From Volvox africanus (taxonomy: Eukaryota; Chlorophyta; Chlorophyceae; Chlamydomonadales; Volvocaceae): DNA of 64,000 bases. Positions 49,575-62,900 of the stretch are shown here, piece by piece (positions within the stretch are counted from its first letter, which is position 1; each line of letters starts with the position of its first letter). The stretch covers positions 124,001-188,000 of the forward strand of contig BSDZ01000030.1 in NCBI GenBank assembly GCA_030268105.1. Reading direction: 5' to 3'. The notes under the pieces were generated by a model. That model was given only the letters and a program-made list of their open reading frames with translations, was not told the origin of the DNA and did no database searches. Position numbers and translations under genes: made by a program.

Positions 49575-50869
49575 TCAATGGCGGCGGCCGAGCGCGGGCG
49601 CCAGGGGTGCTCGCCCGGCGGCGTGATGTTCATAGACCTCACGAAGGAAGAAAGCCAGGTTACCGAACTCCTCCACCGCATGCAGCACCCATGCCTCTCG
49701 ACGGCCCGCGGGGAAAGCCTCTTGTAGAACCGCCTCGTTAAATTCCGCCGAGGTCGGCGTCCGGCCGCCCAGGATGAACCTGCGAATGCAAAAGCCGGGC
49801 AGCGAATTTCCATTGTCACTTCGCGGATGGCATTGCACGGAGCAGAACGAAGATTCGCGGGTAGCAGGTGGTGGGTGGCAATCAAGCACAGTGCTGGTAG
49901 TTGGGGCACACGCACGACTCTTCTTTCTTCTCTCCACCCCTCTCTCTCTTTCCCTCTCTGTCTCTCACAAACGCACGCACATACACACACACGCGCACTC
50001 GACACTCACAATGTACAGGCTCCTCACCCGCCGTCAGTGGCGGCGGCGGAGGGGCATGGGGATCGGACAACAACGGGCAAATACCGAGCAACAAATACAT
50101 CGGTGGGATGAGGACAGACACGATTTACACCACGCCAGGTTGCCCACATGCCCCCAACTTCCCCGACGTAGCTACTTGCCTAACTAAGCAGCATGTGCGA
50201 ATCATAAAACCCTCAACGTGCAAACGCGCAGTGCTTGACCATCTCTCGAGGCGTGCGGGTTGGCAGCCGGCGTTGAGATGAGCGATACACGTATAGATAA
50301 GAAAATGAGAAGGAAGAAAGAAGTAATACTCCGGAAGGGGGGCGCTTTTCTTCCTAACACCCCGAAGCCACCGGGTGAATTTGCAATCCGGGGAGGAATC
50401 GAATCGCCAGAGTTGGCGTATTTGTGTATCTGGGGCGACAGGGCTTCCTCAAGGTTGCCCGGGACGAGGGGAGGGAGCCCTCACGTACTTGCTGGTCACT
50501 CGCAGCCCCTCCGGGCTATCTTCCCAGATGTGGAACAGCTCCTGCATAGCCGTACCGCCGATGTAGAACAGCAACCTACGTGCGACGCGGGTTTTAACCG
50601 ACATTTTGAAGCGGGACGAGGGGGACGAGGGGGACGAGGGGGACGAGGGGGATGAGGGGGATGAGGGGGACGAGGGGGACGAGGGGGACGAGGGGGACGA
50701 GGGGGACGAGGGGGATGAGGGGGATGAGGGGGATGAGGGGGACGAGGGGGATGAGGGGGATGGGCCTCGTACATCACGGAAGGGACCAATGCTGCTGTAA
50801 ATCCGAGTCAGGAATATGTGTATGTGTATGTGTATGTGTGTATGTGTATGTGTGTTATGTGGCTGTGGC

Positions 50870-50900
<31 letters not shown>

Positions 50901-52533
50901 TATGTACGTGTACGTGTGTGAATCTGCCGTCGAATGTGATGTGACCGAGGGGAAATCGGGCCGACTAAGAGCAGGCGCTCCTCAGAAAGCATTGCGCGGC
51001 TATCGAGGTGTTTATAGAATAGCGAATAAAAGGGTTGGATAGGAATGGAAAGGTTACGCAGTACAAAACAATATGCAGTACAAGGGCTCTTGCTCTTTAG
51101 CAGTGGCAGCTACAGCAATCCCCTTGCAGGAGCAGCACCAACAGAAGCGCTCACCGATGCATATTGGGTTGTGTGTCGTTGAGGACCAACGTCGCGTCCA
51201 AAGGATAAATGACAAAGCTCGAGTCGGGGTGGGTTTGACTGCTGCCGTACACTAGTACGGTAGCGCTGGTCGTATTTACGTTTGAGCCGGCCTCCACGTA
51301 ATCCTTCACCACCTTCGAGTTGGAGGAGGGACAGTTGGCGGAGTTTTCACAAGGGCCGCGGAACTGCTCCACGATGTGAACTGCGGGCACGATCGTGGGC
51401 GGCTGTGCTGCGGCGGCTGAGCTGTTGGGCTCCTGAAAACCGACCCGGGGGTCAGTGACATTTGTGCGTTCGAACATCTCATGATCGACTGCGAGACACG
51501 GAAAAGATAAACAGGTCAGGAATAAATTGTGAATAATACAGCTTCATGTAACGTTCCGAGCTAACGTACATTTCTAGACCGGCCCGGCCCGGCCCAGCCC
51601 ACGCGTGCATCAGCAGCAGCTCAACCATGTCGTGAAAAAAGGTTATTTTAAATTTGGATTTAAAAAAAGGTGCAATCGCCGCTGCGTGCTCTCCTGCATC
51701 CTCCTAGAGGTTAAAAGTGAACACATGCGTGCGATCCTTAGCTTCTCAGTTGACGGGTCGAGCACACGCGACGCCCAAAGCAATACCAATACTGCGACGG
51801 TGTCGGCATTCTGAAGTCCCCTGGATCCGTGCAAAGGTACGTGTAACCCACACAGCTCCGAAACCCTGGATTCACCTGGGTGCCACAGCTTGTACGCATC
51901 CCATGTTTGACCGTGGAAAACCAAAGTGGATGGCAGTGCACTGCGAAACCACCACGCGATGTGCGTTGAGTTGACCCCCGGCAGCGGCTTATGCACCAGT
52001 GTGCGGTGAAGGGCTTTGTACTGGTCGTACTCGTCCGTAAGCTGTACGACACCCTCTGAGGGGCAACGCATGGTCGGCCAGCCGAGCTCCGGAGGTGCCC
52101 GGGTGTGAAGACAAGGAAGAGATGCTTGCGCCGTTGCGTTCGCTGCGCCAGCGTTGACTGAGACGTTCATGGCGATTGCTCCCATCACTGCTCCCCTCCT
52201 GCCGATAGCCCTGAACTCACCTCCTTCACTGTCAGCTGTTGGTGTCTGGGAGGGCTGGAAATGGTTCCTGGTGCTCAATGACGCCGGGGAGACGTCTTCT
52301 GCGGCACCCTCAGGAGTCACGGCGGAGCCACTCATGGACAAAGACGGAGCAATCCCAGCAGACGCATTATTGATGCCGGGGGTCATGGCGGCCGCTGCGG
52401 CGGCAGAGCTAATCCGGGAGACGGAGTAGAGAGAACAGAGTGACAATAGCAGCAGGATGGAGCGGGAGAGTAAGGGGACGCCCTTCGGACGGAATGCCGC
52501 CGATTTCGATGTTGGGGAGCAGGAAGAGGTCAT
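49575..52533 (-). CDS. DAPG-hydrolase (PhlG)-like protein with membrane anchor
   Basis: Four exons with matching phases: 52533-51876, 51488-51155, 50575-50489 and 49779-49575 (TGA), about 427 residues. An N-terminal hydrophobic stretch (LLSRSILLLLSLCSLYSV, about 21-38) is a signal peptide or anchor, followed by an Ala/Ser/Thr-rich linker to about residue 140. The core shows LPGVNSTHIAWWF (184-196), then YKLWHPVDH (WHPVDH at 217-222, split by an intron), then GGTAMQELFHIWE, and near the end HAVEEFGNLAFFL. This order matches the DAPG hydrolase (PhlG) domain, where His and Glu residues in such motifs bind zinc. The bacterial enzyme cleaves the C-C bond in 2,4-diacetylphloroglucinol; the algal substrate is unknown. 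The family call rests on motif memory, so it is probable rather than certain. Introns carry GACGAGGGG and TATGTG repeats. Confidence 0.65.
50616..50763. repeat. 9-bp minisatellite (gacgagggg / gatgagggg)
   Basis: About sixteen 9-bp units with a C/T variant lie in the second intron of the DAPG-hydrolase-like gene, 40 bp upstream (minus strand) of its third exon. The open frames through it are artefacts. Confidence 0.9.
50815..50925. repeat. TATGTG hexamer microsatellite
   Basis: A degenerate tatgtg array lies in the same intron as the 9-bp repeat. Confidence 0.85.
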
Positions 52534-53543
52534 GGCGAGCCGGGGGCCGTGGTGAAATGGACGGGGCTGGGATATATCTCTGAGGAGGACGAAGTAAGCG
52601 ATCCAAACTTAAAACCTCAGATACCAGAATACACTTTTTCTACGGGCATAGGAATTTGCTCGACCGAAGAGCTTAGTGATGCAGCTCATGGGATGCGTCA
52701 TAACTAATACTTGTACGTTCATCATCGGTAGGGGGCGAGGGGACAGCCCAAAGTTGCGTCAAGCAGATCTGATGTAACGCAGCTCGTCCAAATTGACCTG
52801 TCAACGGTTGACAAGCCGTTGGTGCTGCTGTTCGTTGCAGGCATTGGCATTGCTGAACCCTGATTTTACCATGGTTTTAAGCGTATCACTGCGCGCACAC
52901 ACACTGGCGACATCTCATTCCGCATGAATCTTTTCCTTCACGGATGTTGGATGTTTCGTTTCGTTTCCGTTATCGAATCCTCTCGAGCTTTATCATAAGA
53001 TCTACACCTTCGTTAGCCAATGGTAGCTTTTAAGTCCTCTCTAACATCTAGCCTTCCACAATTTCACCACATTCGATGGTTTCCCGAGGGGTGAGCGTGA
53101 TAACCGGGAAAAACGTGACGTTTGCTCTGCATGACAGCTCCTGTCACTCTCCCTTTTCTTTATGATGTAACCCTTTTGATGGTCTGGGTCTTTATGAAGG
53201 TCAGAATACACATGATTGGAAGTAGTTTTGATGAAGTATGTGAAAGGGTCATGAAAAGGTTACATCACAGTTTCAGGCCGAAACAAGGTACTGGATTTTG
53301 GAAAGCTTAATACTTCACGTAACACAAAGAGAGCAAATTAAACTCGCGCAGATTATTACTGATTAAGGATGCAAGGAGTGGCCGACGGAGAACGTTGCGG
53401 CGGGGCGGGGCAATGCCAGTCCTTTGTCCTCTGTCTGTAAGCGGCGTTGTCTGTCCTATATCTAGGGTCAGTGACAAATCTCATGCTTGCAACAAAAGAT
53501 GGCCCTGTACATATAAAAGCTATAGTCGCTTGCTACCTTGTTG

Positions 53544-54016
53544 TTACCAGAGATACTGCAACTGATGCAAATTCCGCAAATGTTTGATTAGTATGCACAT
53601 CAGAGCGTTACTTTGCAAATAATCGAAACGGACGGGGTGCGGCCGCTCCTCTGCGACGTTTTCAATATGGGCTTCTGGACTTGCTGATCTCCTTATATGG
53701 TAACGTTGGCGGCATCCTGCGGCTTCCAGGGATGGTGAAAACGGGGGCTTGGTCGGCGACAGCCGAAGGAATCCCTCCAAATCTTCCTGCGCCTCCAAAC
53801 AAGCATTACCAGAAGCGGAGCCAGGCTCCCAGGATGAACGTATGCTGCGCGCTCAATGACTGCTGTGGCCTCTGTTAGAAATCTTTCCAGAAACGCAGCG
53901 AAAGGGGCCGTTTCCTGCTTGTCGCTAGGGATCAATTTCGGGCATTCCGGATAATACGGCAGTACTTCATCATGCTCATCAAATCTCACCAAGACCCCCC
54001 TACCTCCCCTCCCCAA
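53544..54016 (-). other. possible coding fragment, family unknown
   Basis: On the minus strand a frame reads VRFDEHDEVLPYYPECPKL, then PFAAFLERFLTEATAVIERA. After a frame change or small intron it continues as EAQEDLEGFLRLSPTKPP and on to a TAA at 53544. Composition is protein-like, but no start, splice model or family is evident. Confidence 0.2.
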
Positions 54017-55766
54017 CAGGCATACGTAGCCAACTTATACTAAATAGACCGGGGATAAAGGGTAGCAGAGGTGGCGGTATGACGGAGCTATCGCAGCATG
54101 AAGCACACAGGGAAACGAAGGGGATTACAAGGCAGCAGTAACGCATAGGGCCAGTCACCCGATCACAAGGGTGGATCATCACCTTGCGTGCGGCAGTCCA
54201 CAGCCGCTAATAGATCTATATATACACATACGTCTGCGTTCTGCGGCTGGGATCGCACGTTTACCTTTACAATCTTGGCCGCCCGTAAACAGAAAACGAC
54301 TCCAACACGTGGCCTAAAGGCCAACCAACCCCATTCCTCAACACATTCCCTAGTTACGCTTGTCCGTGCTCTTTACCACCCAGTCCCTCATCCCCGCCCC
54401 CAACAGTCTTTACAGCAGCTGGACGACAAGTAACCGCCAAGGCCTCTCCCATCGCGCCGCTCCTCACCCGCTCTCTCAGACGCGGCGTCAAGAGGTCCAC
54501 TTCCTACTTCGTCCCTTCCTAGCGTTCCAGGTCTGCTGTACACAAACGTGACCATGGTGGTCATCACAATCATCAAGCCGCAATACCGGTGTCCGAATGC
54601 GAGTCCTGTGCCGCTGTACCGTCTCTGTACCCGGCAGGCTACACCGTGCGCCGCGCCGCTACCACGACCCCGCTATCGACCGCGTCCTTTCCCCATTCTC
54701 TCTCCGTAAGTCCGATTCCCGTCCTCCTTAAAGCCCCTTCAGCAAGTACCTCGAGCAACGCTCAGCAGCACCTCACTACTCACATTGAGGCTCCTCTGTG
54801 TGGGCTCCTCTTCAGGAAGCTGCCATCAAAGCAGAGGACCAGGAGCAGATGCAGCCATTGCACCGCGCGTTCGACGCGGTGTGAAAGCATGTGAAAAGAC
54901 CCGGCGTATGTGAGTACTTAGGCGTGCACTGCAATTGTGAAGTATTCATGCGGGTGCGGAAATAGCCGGATGTAAGAGGTAGAGGATAGTCCATGCTTGT
55001 TGCGGTGCAGCTGCCAGCAGTCTCAACGAAGGGGGTTCAATGGGCGAGAGAGAGGGGTAAGGCCCTAATAAGCCCCAAAAAACCCTCCAGCGTGGAGTGC
55101 AGCGCAGGACTCCATAGCGGGGTCGCGCATAGGGCCCACATAAGCACATAAGATAATGCAATAATGGGTCAAACGCCTCCTGCAGTCGCTTGCAAGCAAG
55201 TTTTAAGACACGCTCGCCTGGCCGAGGTGCTCTCTGTCATAACCGCAGTGTGCACCGTGCCGCACCGCACTCCACGACCCAAGTTCAAGGCGTAAAGTGG
55301 AGGGCCGCGCTCGTGACCTACACAGCGCCATTTATCTCATACAACTCAACCAGTCACGCCAGGCCACTCGCGCCTCCGCTGCCGCCGCCATCGTCCCGAC
55401 CCCACCGCAGCTACTTGGGTTCGTAGCGGCCACCTTCCCGCAGAGCTCAGGTCGGGCGTGCGGCAGCTCCGTTCATGCCGTCCAGGGACCGGGGCTGCGT
55501 CTCTGCGCAACCGGTCTCTTTTCCAGGCCACATTTCCTACCGCTAAACTCTTTCCTTTATGTACGGCATAAGTGACAGTGAAGTACGACAAATACACAAT
55601 TCGCTTGTATACAAACGCCTGCAGCAGAGAAGTTCTACAGCGGCAACACATCTTCCCCGGGCCCACTCATGCAAGCGGACCTTCCCGCGTCAAGCTTCCA
55701 AAGACAGCTTTCATCATGCCTGCCGCCATAGCTACGTTAGGGCAGCCATACGGTGTCATCACGTGC

Positions 55767-55806
55767 ACATCAGCGGGCCAGGCCAGGCCAGGCCAGGCCA
55801 GGCCCT
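55767..55806. repeat. GGCCA pentamer repeat
   Basis: About seven copies of a 5-bp unit in intergenic DNA. Confidence 0.8.
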
Positions 55807-56960
55807 GGGCCATCTGAACCCTAAGCGGATGACGACGGGCATTTGCACTCGGGTCTTCCCGACCCTCCCGCCCTGTCCTAGCCGGGTACCATTCAGTTTC
55901 CCGCCCCTCTTGTGGCCTTCCCCTCCATCTCCCATGCCTCATTATCCAGCCCCCCCGCTCCTTACCAAAGGAAGACGGTGCGGTACTGGGGACTACCCAA
56001 TTCATAGGAGGGTGCAAAGAACAAGGCTCGGCAAAAACAAGACGGCGTCCAGGCTGGGGATGGGGGGCATGCTGGTGGCAACAGCATCATAAAATGGCAT
56101 AAAAACCATCTGGACGAGGGTTTGTGTGCGCCGCCACTCAGTAATGCAGCTGTGGGGGCCGCAGCCGCCCGCCATTCCCCACTCATCCGCCCTCCATTCA
56201 AAGGTGCCCGTGCAAGCACAAGGCACCTCCCTCTTTCTCCCCAGGCGCCTGTCCCCTTCCTCAAGCTCCACCGCGCACAAGAAGCAGCGCACATTCAAAA
56301 CTGAACAACGCATTCGCGATGGGTGCAACGAGTGCATCGCAAGCGTTATATATGGCTCAACCGCCTTCGTACCGTTATTTTTCAGCGGCACGTCAGATGG
56401 ATCTTGGAAGGCTGAGGCCGAACCCGCATCATTTTCCGGGATTTTCCTGGCCTGGAAAATCCCCGCTGCGGAGGTAACCCCGCACCAACACAAGAGGGAG
56501 CCGAACAAGGACCGATTCGTGACCTGCCCGGGGGGAAGCCGGCAATGCGCCGCCTGCTGTTCATGATACAGCCGGGATATCGTACATACACCGCTGCCTC
56601 CGCTGCTGCTGCAGCTGTCGCTGCAGCTAAATTCCGATCATTCCGCGCACACTAACAAGCTGGCACCGCTGCCATGAGGCGATTCACAAGCAGCAGTCGC
56701 GTCGCTGGATAGGGGCAATGCATCTGGTGAGCCATCCAAGCTGCACCCAACTGACCACTGGCTGGCACAGCATCCCGGAAACCAAGCCACCGCCGCCGCC
56801 GACGACGACTCTGTATTGTATTAGCAGGACCGAATTCGGCGCCGAGGAGCTCTCGACGCCAATGGAGAGAAGCCAACACTTCCCCTAGTCAACGTGCCTG
56901 GTCGCTAGCGACGTCGTCACGGCGGTCAACGCGCCCATGCAGTATTTAGTTAACCAGTTA

Positions 56961-59900
56961 TTAGATTCCTCTCCGCAAGCTGCCACCATTCAGCGCCCCT
57001 GGGGCCCCGGGCCCCCCTGGACCTTTAGGTTGCCCATTCATCAGCGGGTCGCCCACGATGCGAGCGCTACCCAGCGACGGCAGGTGCGACCCCGGCCCCA
57101 TGGCAGCTCCGGAACCGTGATTTGCGTTGAGTTGCTGTTGCTGCTGAAACATGTTGGCAAGCGGTCCGTTGAGGACATTGGCGTTGGTGGTGGGGCCGCC
57201 ACGCGCGGTAAGGGAGCCCAGCTTCACAGGTGGCGGCAGCAGGCCGGCGCGGCGGCTCTCGTTCGTGATGGCGTCGCCACCCCCATGCGGGTTGCCAGGC
57301 GCGTTATATCGTGTGACGCCGGGTGGCAGCGGACCCGGCGCTGGACCCCCGGATATTGCACCTGGCGGTTTCAGGTGCTCAAGGTTTATGGAAGCCAAGA
57401 CGCTCAATCCGCCGCCAGCGCCGTCGCCTCCCTGTCCGACGTTAGACGTCCGCCGGGTTGCCTGCGGGGACTGCATGGACGTGCCACCGCCGCCGGGGCT
57501 GACGGCACCGCCGGACGGGGCTTGCGGAGGCTTCCCGCTAAATGACCTAACAGGATGTTGGAGTCCTGGCAACGGCGTGCCGGCGCCACCGCCAGGGCCT
57601 TTCAGCGACGGCGGCGCCAGCAGCGTCAGCGATGCACCAATTGTAGCATTGGGGTTGAGGAGGCCGGCGGCATTGCCGCCTCCGCCTCCGCCAGCACCGC
57701 TCGGCGACAAGCTCGGCAGGTGGGCGACACCTCCAAACGATCCCCCCCGCGGTAACAGAGTGGACAACGGAGGGTTGAGGTTCAGGTTGAGGTTCATCGT
57801 AGAAAGCGCGCCGGGGGCGGGGCCGGGTACGGTCGCTACCTTCCCCTGGTCCGGGTATTGGTTGTCTGTGGGTGTGTGGGATTATGAGGTTTTGGGAGTA
57901 TAATAAGCAACAAAGCCAATTGGTGCCATTGCGGAGAGGTTGGAAGGGAACATGTGCAGAAAATATACTTCGCCAAAGTCGTGCGGATGTACCTTGGAAT
58001 GGCGTGATAACTATAGCTTCATATCTCTGCAAAACGAACTTGTGCAAGTTCATCGAAATTCGAGCGACATATAGCGAAAGTGATCTGGTTGACTAACCCG
58101 AAGATGGCAAGATGCACCAGATGGGCCTTTCGTTCTCCCCTCTATCATTTCTCCCACGTCCAGATCAACATGACGTTAATATATCGTGTACTGTTTCCGA
58201 AGTTTGTGCAGTTTTCAAACACACCTTGCTGGCGAAGCGGTGGCGCCGTCTCCGCCCACGTCTTGGGTCCCCGCATGCCGTTGCGGTCTTCGATCACCGC
58301 CAGGTCCTTTTGCGGATTGGTTACCCCGTGAGAGTTCGGCCGCTGCTCCATAGACATGGGGGAGTTGGACACCGGGAGAGCGGGCCGCACACCCACCTGC
58401 AAGAGGATTTGGGGCAAAGGCATGAACAAAGCCCACTCAGTGCGTCGATGTGTACGCATACGCGTGCGTATGCCTTTGCGTGCGACCTTTCCCGCCCTCT
58501 TCCTTTCCCACCCTCCTCCTGATCTTTCCCGCCCGCTTCTTCCTTGGAGAGCTACACGATGGTAATGGTGCTGCAGCCACAACGACCAGTTCCGTGCTGC
58601 AGCGACCACGGGCCCGCTCTGCACCTCGGCTATTCGGTGGAGGAGAAAATAGCCTTCCTATCCTGTGCTGGACCCATGCCATAATCAATCACGGTGAAAC
58701 CCCCCACACCGCATTCACTGGAACCCGCAGCCATGTCCCTTTGGCCCAACGGCACGCACACACACACACACATATACACAATGACCCGCGGGTGATCCGC
58801 CCTTTCCGATATGGTCGCGTACCGCAAAGTAGGGGTGCTGCAGTGCTTGTACCGCCGTGGGCCGTTTGTTTGGGTCCCACTGACACAGCTGCGTCATCAG
58901 GTCTATGGCTTCGGGGCAGGCGTTCGTAATGATCTTGCTGAGCGGCGTGGGAGCGAACTGCGGAAATCTGACAACAGGAACCGGCAAGAAAATAGGAAAG
59001 GCAACGCGGGACAGCACCAAGGCGGTGATACGAGGAGGGAAATTGGACGCCAGAGAGGTAAAGCGAGGTAAAAGGAATTCGACTCAGTAGATGTCCCCCA
59101 ACCCCGGACCGCAAGTTCTTATTATTCGGGATCCCCCCTCCTCCCAGGAACCCGTGTATGCGGTAAGCTGTTGTGGTGACGTGTGCTCTTACTTACATCT
59201 GCTCACACTGTCATCTCCATACATCGTCCATACACACACACACACACTCACACACCTCGTGTTCGTGTCCAGCTGGACATGCGCTGGATCGTCAGCCCCT
59301 CCCTCCCTCCCTTTCTCCCTCCCTCCCCAGTTCCGGTGTTCATCACGGACCCTTTGCATTCGGACTCTTACATACGTACGACCACCATTGCCAATGTCGC
59401 CAATGTCGCCGCCACCCCCACGCACCTGAAGTTCATGGCTGCCGCTAGCTTTAGTCCCTCAGGCCATGTCTGCTGCGTAGGGGTACCCATGATGGAGCAG
59501 ATCTTGTAGATCTCATCCGCCTCGCTGGTCCCGGGAAACAGCGGCCGCAGCATGTACAGCTCCGCCATGATGGCCCCCATAGCGAACAGGTCGATGGGTG
59601 CATTGTAGTAGGGAGAGCGCAGCAACACCTCAGGGGCGCGGTACCTGAGGCATGAGGGGTTTTGTGGGAAAAAGAAGGGGACAGACGACACAACAGGGCT
59701 TCATGAATAACCGTGTGGCGACAGGGGGAGGGTGTGAGCACGTTGACTTACGATATGAGAAATCTTTCAGTTGTTGTCGACAGCTCTTTGCGCCGAGCGA
59801 TAGACTTGTTATGAGTTTTCCTACAGCGAACATTCTACGGACCGTCCGCTTTCTCATGCGCAGCTCATGAGTCCCAATCCGTTCCCGCCAGCACTGATGC

Positions 59901-62900
59901 CTCCTACCGTGCGCACATTCATCCTACTGTAATGCTTATTTATACCGCCCCGCACCGGAACCTAACCCAGAAAGTGATGGGCCTGTACGGTCCAAACCTC
60001 CGGTCCCTCGTGCCACTAGCGCCATATATGTCCCCTGCATCCTCCACCGCAAACAGGCGCTTATCACGCTCGACAGCCGTGGATTGGGCTGTGCTACCCT
60101 ACCGGCAGCCCTACCCTCAGCAGGCCGCACGCCGCACCCATATCCATTTTCGGCCACTCGCAAGCCGCAGCCAAAACCTCACCATCGTGTGGACACGTAA
60201 TCCGTGTACGGCGGCCGAGACCTGATCTCCCGAGCCAAACCGAAGTCCGCAATCTTGACGCTGTCCTTACTAGCCAGCAAGTTCTCTGTTAGCGGATAGA
60301 AGCATTGGCAAGGAGCGCAGCAAGAGGAGTGAGTGAGGGTGAGCTCGGGAGGATGGCAAAGTTGGGGAAAGTTTTTCAAGTTGGGTCCACAATATTCCCC
60401 TGGCATCCTGTTAACCTGGAACAGAAAACCAGGCGACACGCGAAAGCCCGTGTTGCAAGGCATAACACCTCGTTAGCCATGCATTAGTCGCCGGCCATTG
60501 CCGGTCACCTACTGGCTGGATGTGGACGGGCAAATGCCCGTGGAAGAGCCGGTTTTGCAGCAAGAGATCGCGCTCAGTCGTGAGACAGGCGACGCCCCCA
60601 CAACGCCCCAATATCCGCCTGTGTTAATTGAAGGGGCCGGCCTCAAGGGTATGGACCTTCCAGTTACTTCTCAGAAGCGACCGGATAAGCAGAAACGGAA
60701 ATAACGTGGACGGAAAGGGAGAGTGACTCCGATGGGGCAATCGTACTAAGCGGGCAACGAGTGTGGCAGCCACCTCTTATCACCCCGTCCACATTGACTT
60801 AATAAAACCGCATTCCCCTCTTTGTTCGCCTTTGGGCCCCCTGTTACCCTGCTAATCGCGCAGCGGGATCCTTGCCCAGTACGGCAATGATTAGAAAATG
60901 TAACTGGCCAGATGCAGTACCACGGCCCCGCCCGACAAGGTGCAGACCAGGTGATCTCTCTCCCCGGGTGCCGTACAACGTCCCCAGGAATGTCAAGACG
61001 CTTTCCAATTTCCCAGTCAAAATGACGTCGGTTTAGAAAGAGCCGCAGGACCGGGTACGTCTAATTTCTTCCTAAATAGCAGTCCAGGGCCCCACACGAC
61101 ACGGCCCCGGACAGGCACAGACCATGTGCCTGTGAAGACACCAATGATGAACCAGCGCCGCGTCAACTGCCATTGCCACAAATCCCACCAGCCCAAAGTC
61201 ACGGGGAGGCGATGGCAGCCTGTTACTCCCGCAGCTGCTGCGGCTTCTTCCAAAGCCGTCCTAAAAACAGCAGCGTAACACCAGGGACTGCTATTCCTGC
61301 TGCTTTGACGACCGGATCTGTTGCACAACACGTGGTTCAGATCCGCGAGGCAGTATGCTTCTTAAGTTTCAATCGACGAAGCCACACAGCCAACAAGAGC
61401 AGCTATGGCAGCCGAACTAGCCGAACGCCGAGTTGATGCCGTAGCGCGAAGGCCACGCAGCATAGTGACCGGAGGCAGCAAACAGTGGCCCACCGCAAGC
61501 TGCCATCTTCTCCTCCAGCTGCAACCGATAGCCATGGGATTCCTTACAGCCATAGGGTTCTTCCAGAACAGATCACAAATGCGCCTTCAGTGTCGCACAT
61601 GTGACACTGCGGAGCGGACACAGCCGCAACAGGTCAACCTGCTGCGTTGTTAAGAAACCCTTTCCAAAGCTCTGGCTGAAAGCTAAGCCGCAGGTGCTTA
61701 TGCCATCCCGCGTAAGGCCGTGTGCACTCAGCGGCTACGAGAATTTAGCTGATACTGCTGTTGCTGCTGCTAACGAAGCCCCGCCTCCACCTTCGTCGGA
61801 AGTGCAGTCGTACATGCCGGGCCCAATCCGCAAGGCGGCAACGTGCGCAAGACTTCCCCCCCCGGACAGGAGCCAACTCAGAGCTAAATGCGTAGCTTGC
61901 AACCTCCTCGGTTCCATACCCGATGCCTGTGCACGGTCGCATGCACCCGGGTGCGGTGGACACACGCCAAGGCGGCAATCACCACGCGCCCGTGGCGGCG
62001 GTCGGCTGGCACCCACTAGTATTCTTTAGCCTCCTTCAAATGCCCCATGCTTTGAACCTCAGCTGTCGTGCTGCTGCAGGTCTCCGTCAGCAAAGAATTA
62101 CAATGTCACCGGATGCCCTGAAACCTTGTCACAGCAGGCCGTTGAGTAAATTGATCTGGCTCGCAGTGTTCCATAGCCGTGCGGTGCCACTGCACCGTAG
62201 AGGCGCGGCCGTGCCATGGCGACACCGCGGTTTCATTTTGCCCGCGAGCTCACCCGCATCCCACCCAGCTGGAGTAGCTAATTCTGCAGCTATAGCTGGA
62301 GTAGCTGTAGTAGCGACAAGGCCATCTAATAGCTGATCTTTTCCCCAGTCGCCGCCACGTACTGATCTAGGCCGCCGGTGCGCCCCGATTCACCCTCCTT
62401 TTTTTAGAGAGCTGCGGCCCTCGCTGCAGCCGCCCGACCATTCACTACTGATGGAGGGGCGCGTCGTCAGAGCAAGCCATGATATTTACGACACATGGAT
62501 GGCTGCGCACGCCTGCGATCTGCGGCTGGAGCCTTGCTGTCCTCTGTAAGCTCCAGCTCCACCGAGTTGTGGATTTGGTACTGAGGGAGCTGCTGCCAGA
62601 TGGCGTACACGGATACTTGTGCCTAAAGCTGGTACCTTGGACACCCCGGCCATCTATCCATGAGCAACTCCCAATGACCATGCAGCCTGATCCGGTTCCT
62701 TCACTATTAGTAAGCCTCGCCCCCAAAGAAATCCCTCGCAGCCAAGCGGCCGCGGTTTGCCTTGCCTCCCTTTCTTTTCCTTGCCCATCAAGCCCTTCCC
62801 CAGCGCGGCCGAGCAGAGCAAAGCCGATCACACGCACCCGGTTTCATGTCGCGGTGGAAGAAGCCGTGTTTGTGAATGTAGGCGAGGCCCTGGAAGATCT

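Larger units (their letters stand above)
52534..56960. other. intergenic, no gene recognised
   Basis: A minus-strand stretch at 53544-54016 looks partly coding (see its own entry). A plus-strand frame at 54586-54708 ends at a good donor (ctctcc then gtaagt), but no partner exon was found. A short ggcca repeat lies at 55767-55806. The 5' end of the DAPG-hydrolase-like gene and the 3' UTR of LF4 lie at the two ends. Confidence 0.4.

Noticed and set aside
50496..50800. Gly/Asp/Glu repeat and Pro/His/Arg repeat frames
   Set aside because: They are readings of an intronic 9-bp minisatellite.
61601..62336. Open frames inside the long LF4 intron as a nested gene
   Set aside because: Low-complexity Ala/Pro/Arg composition on both strands, no splice model and no family likeness.
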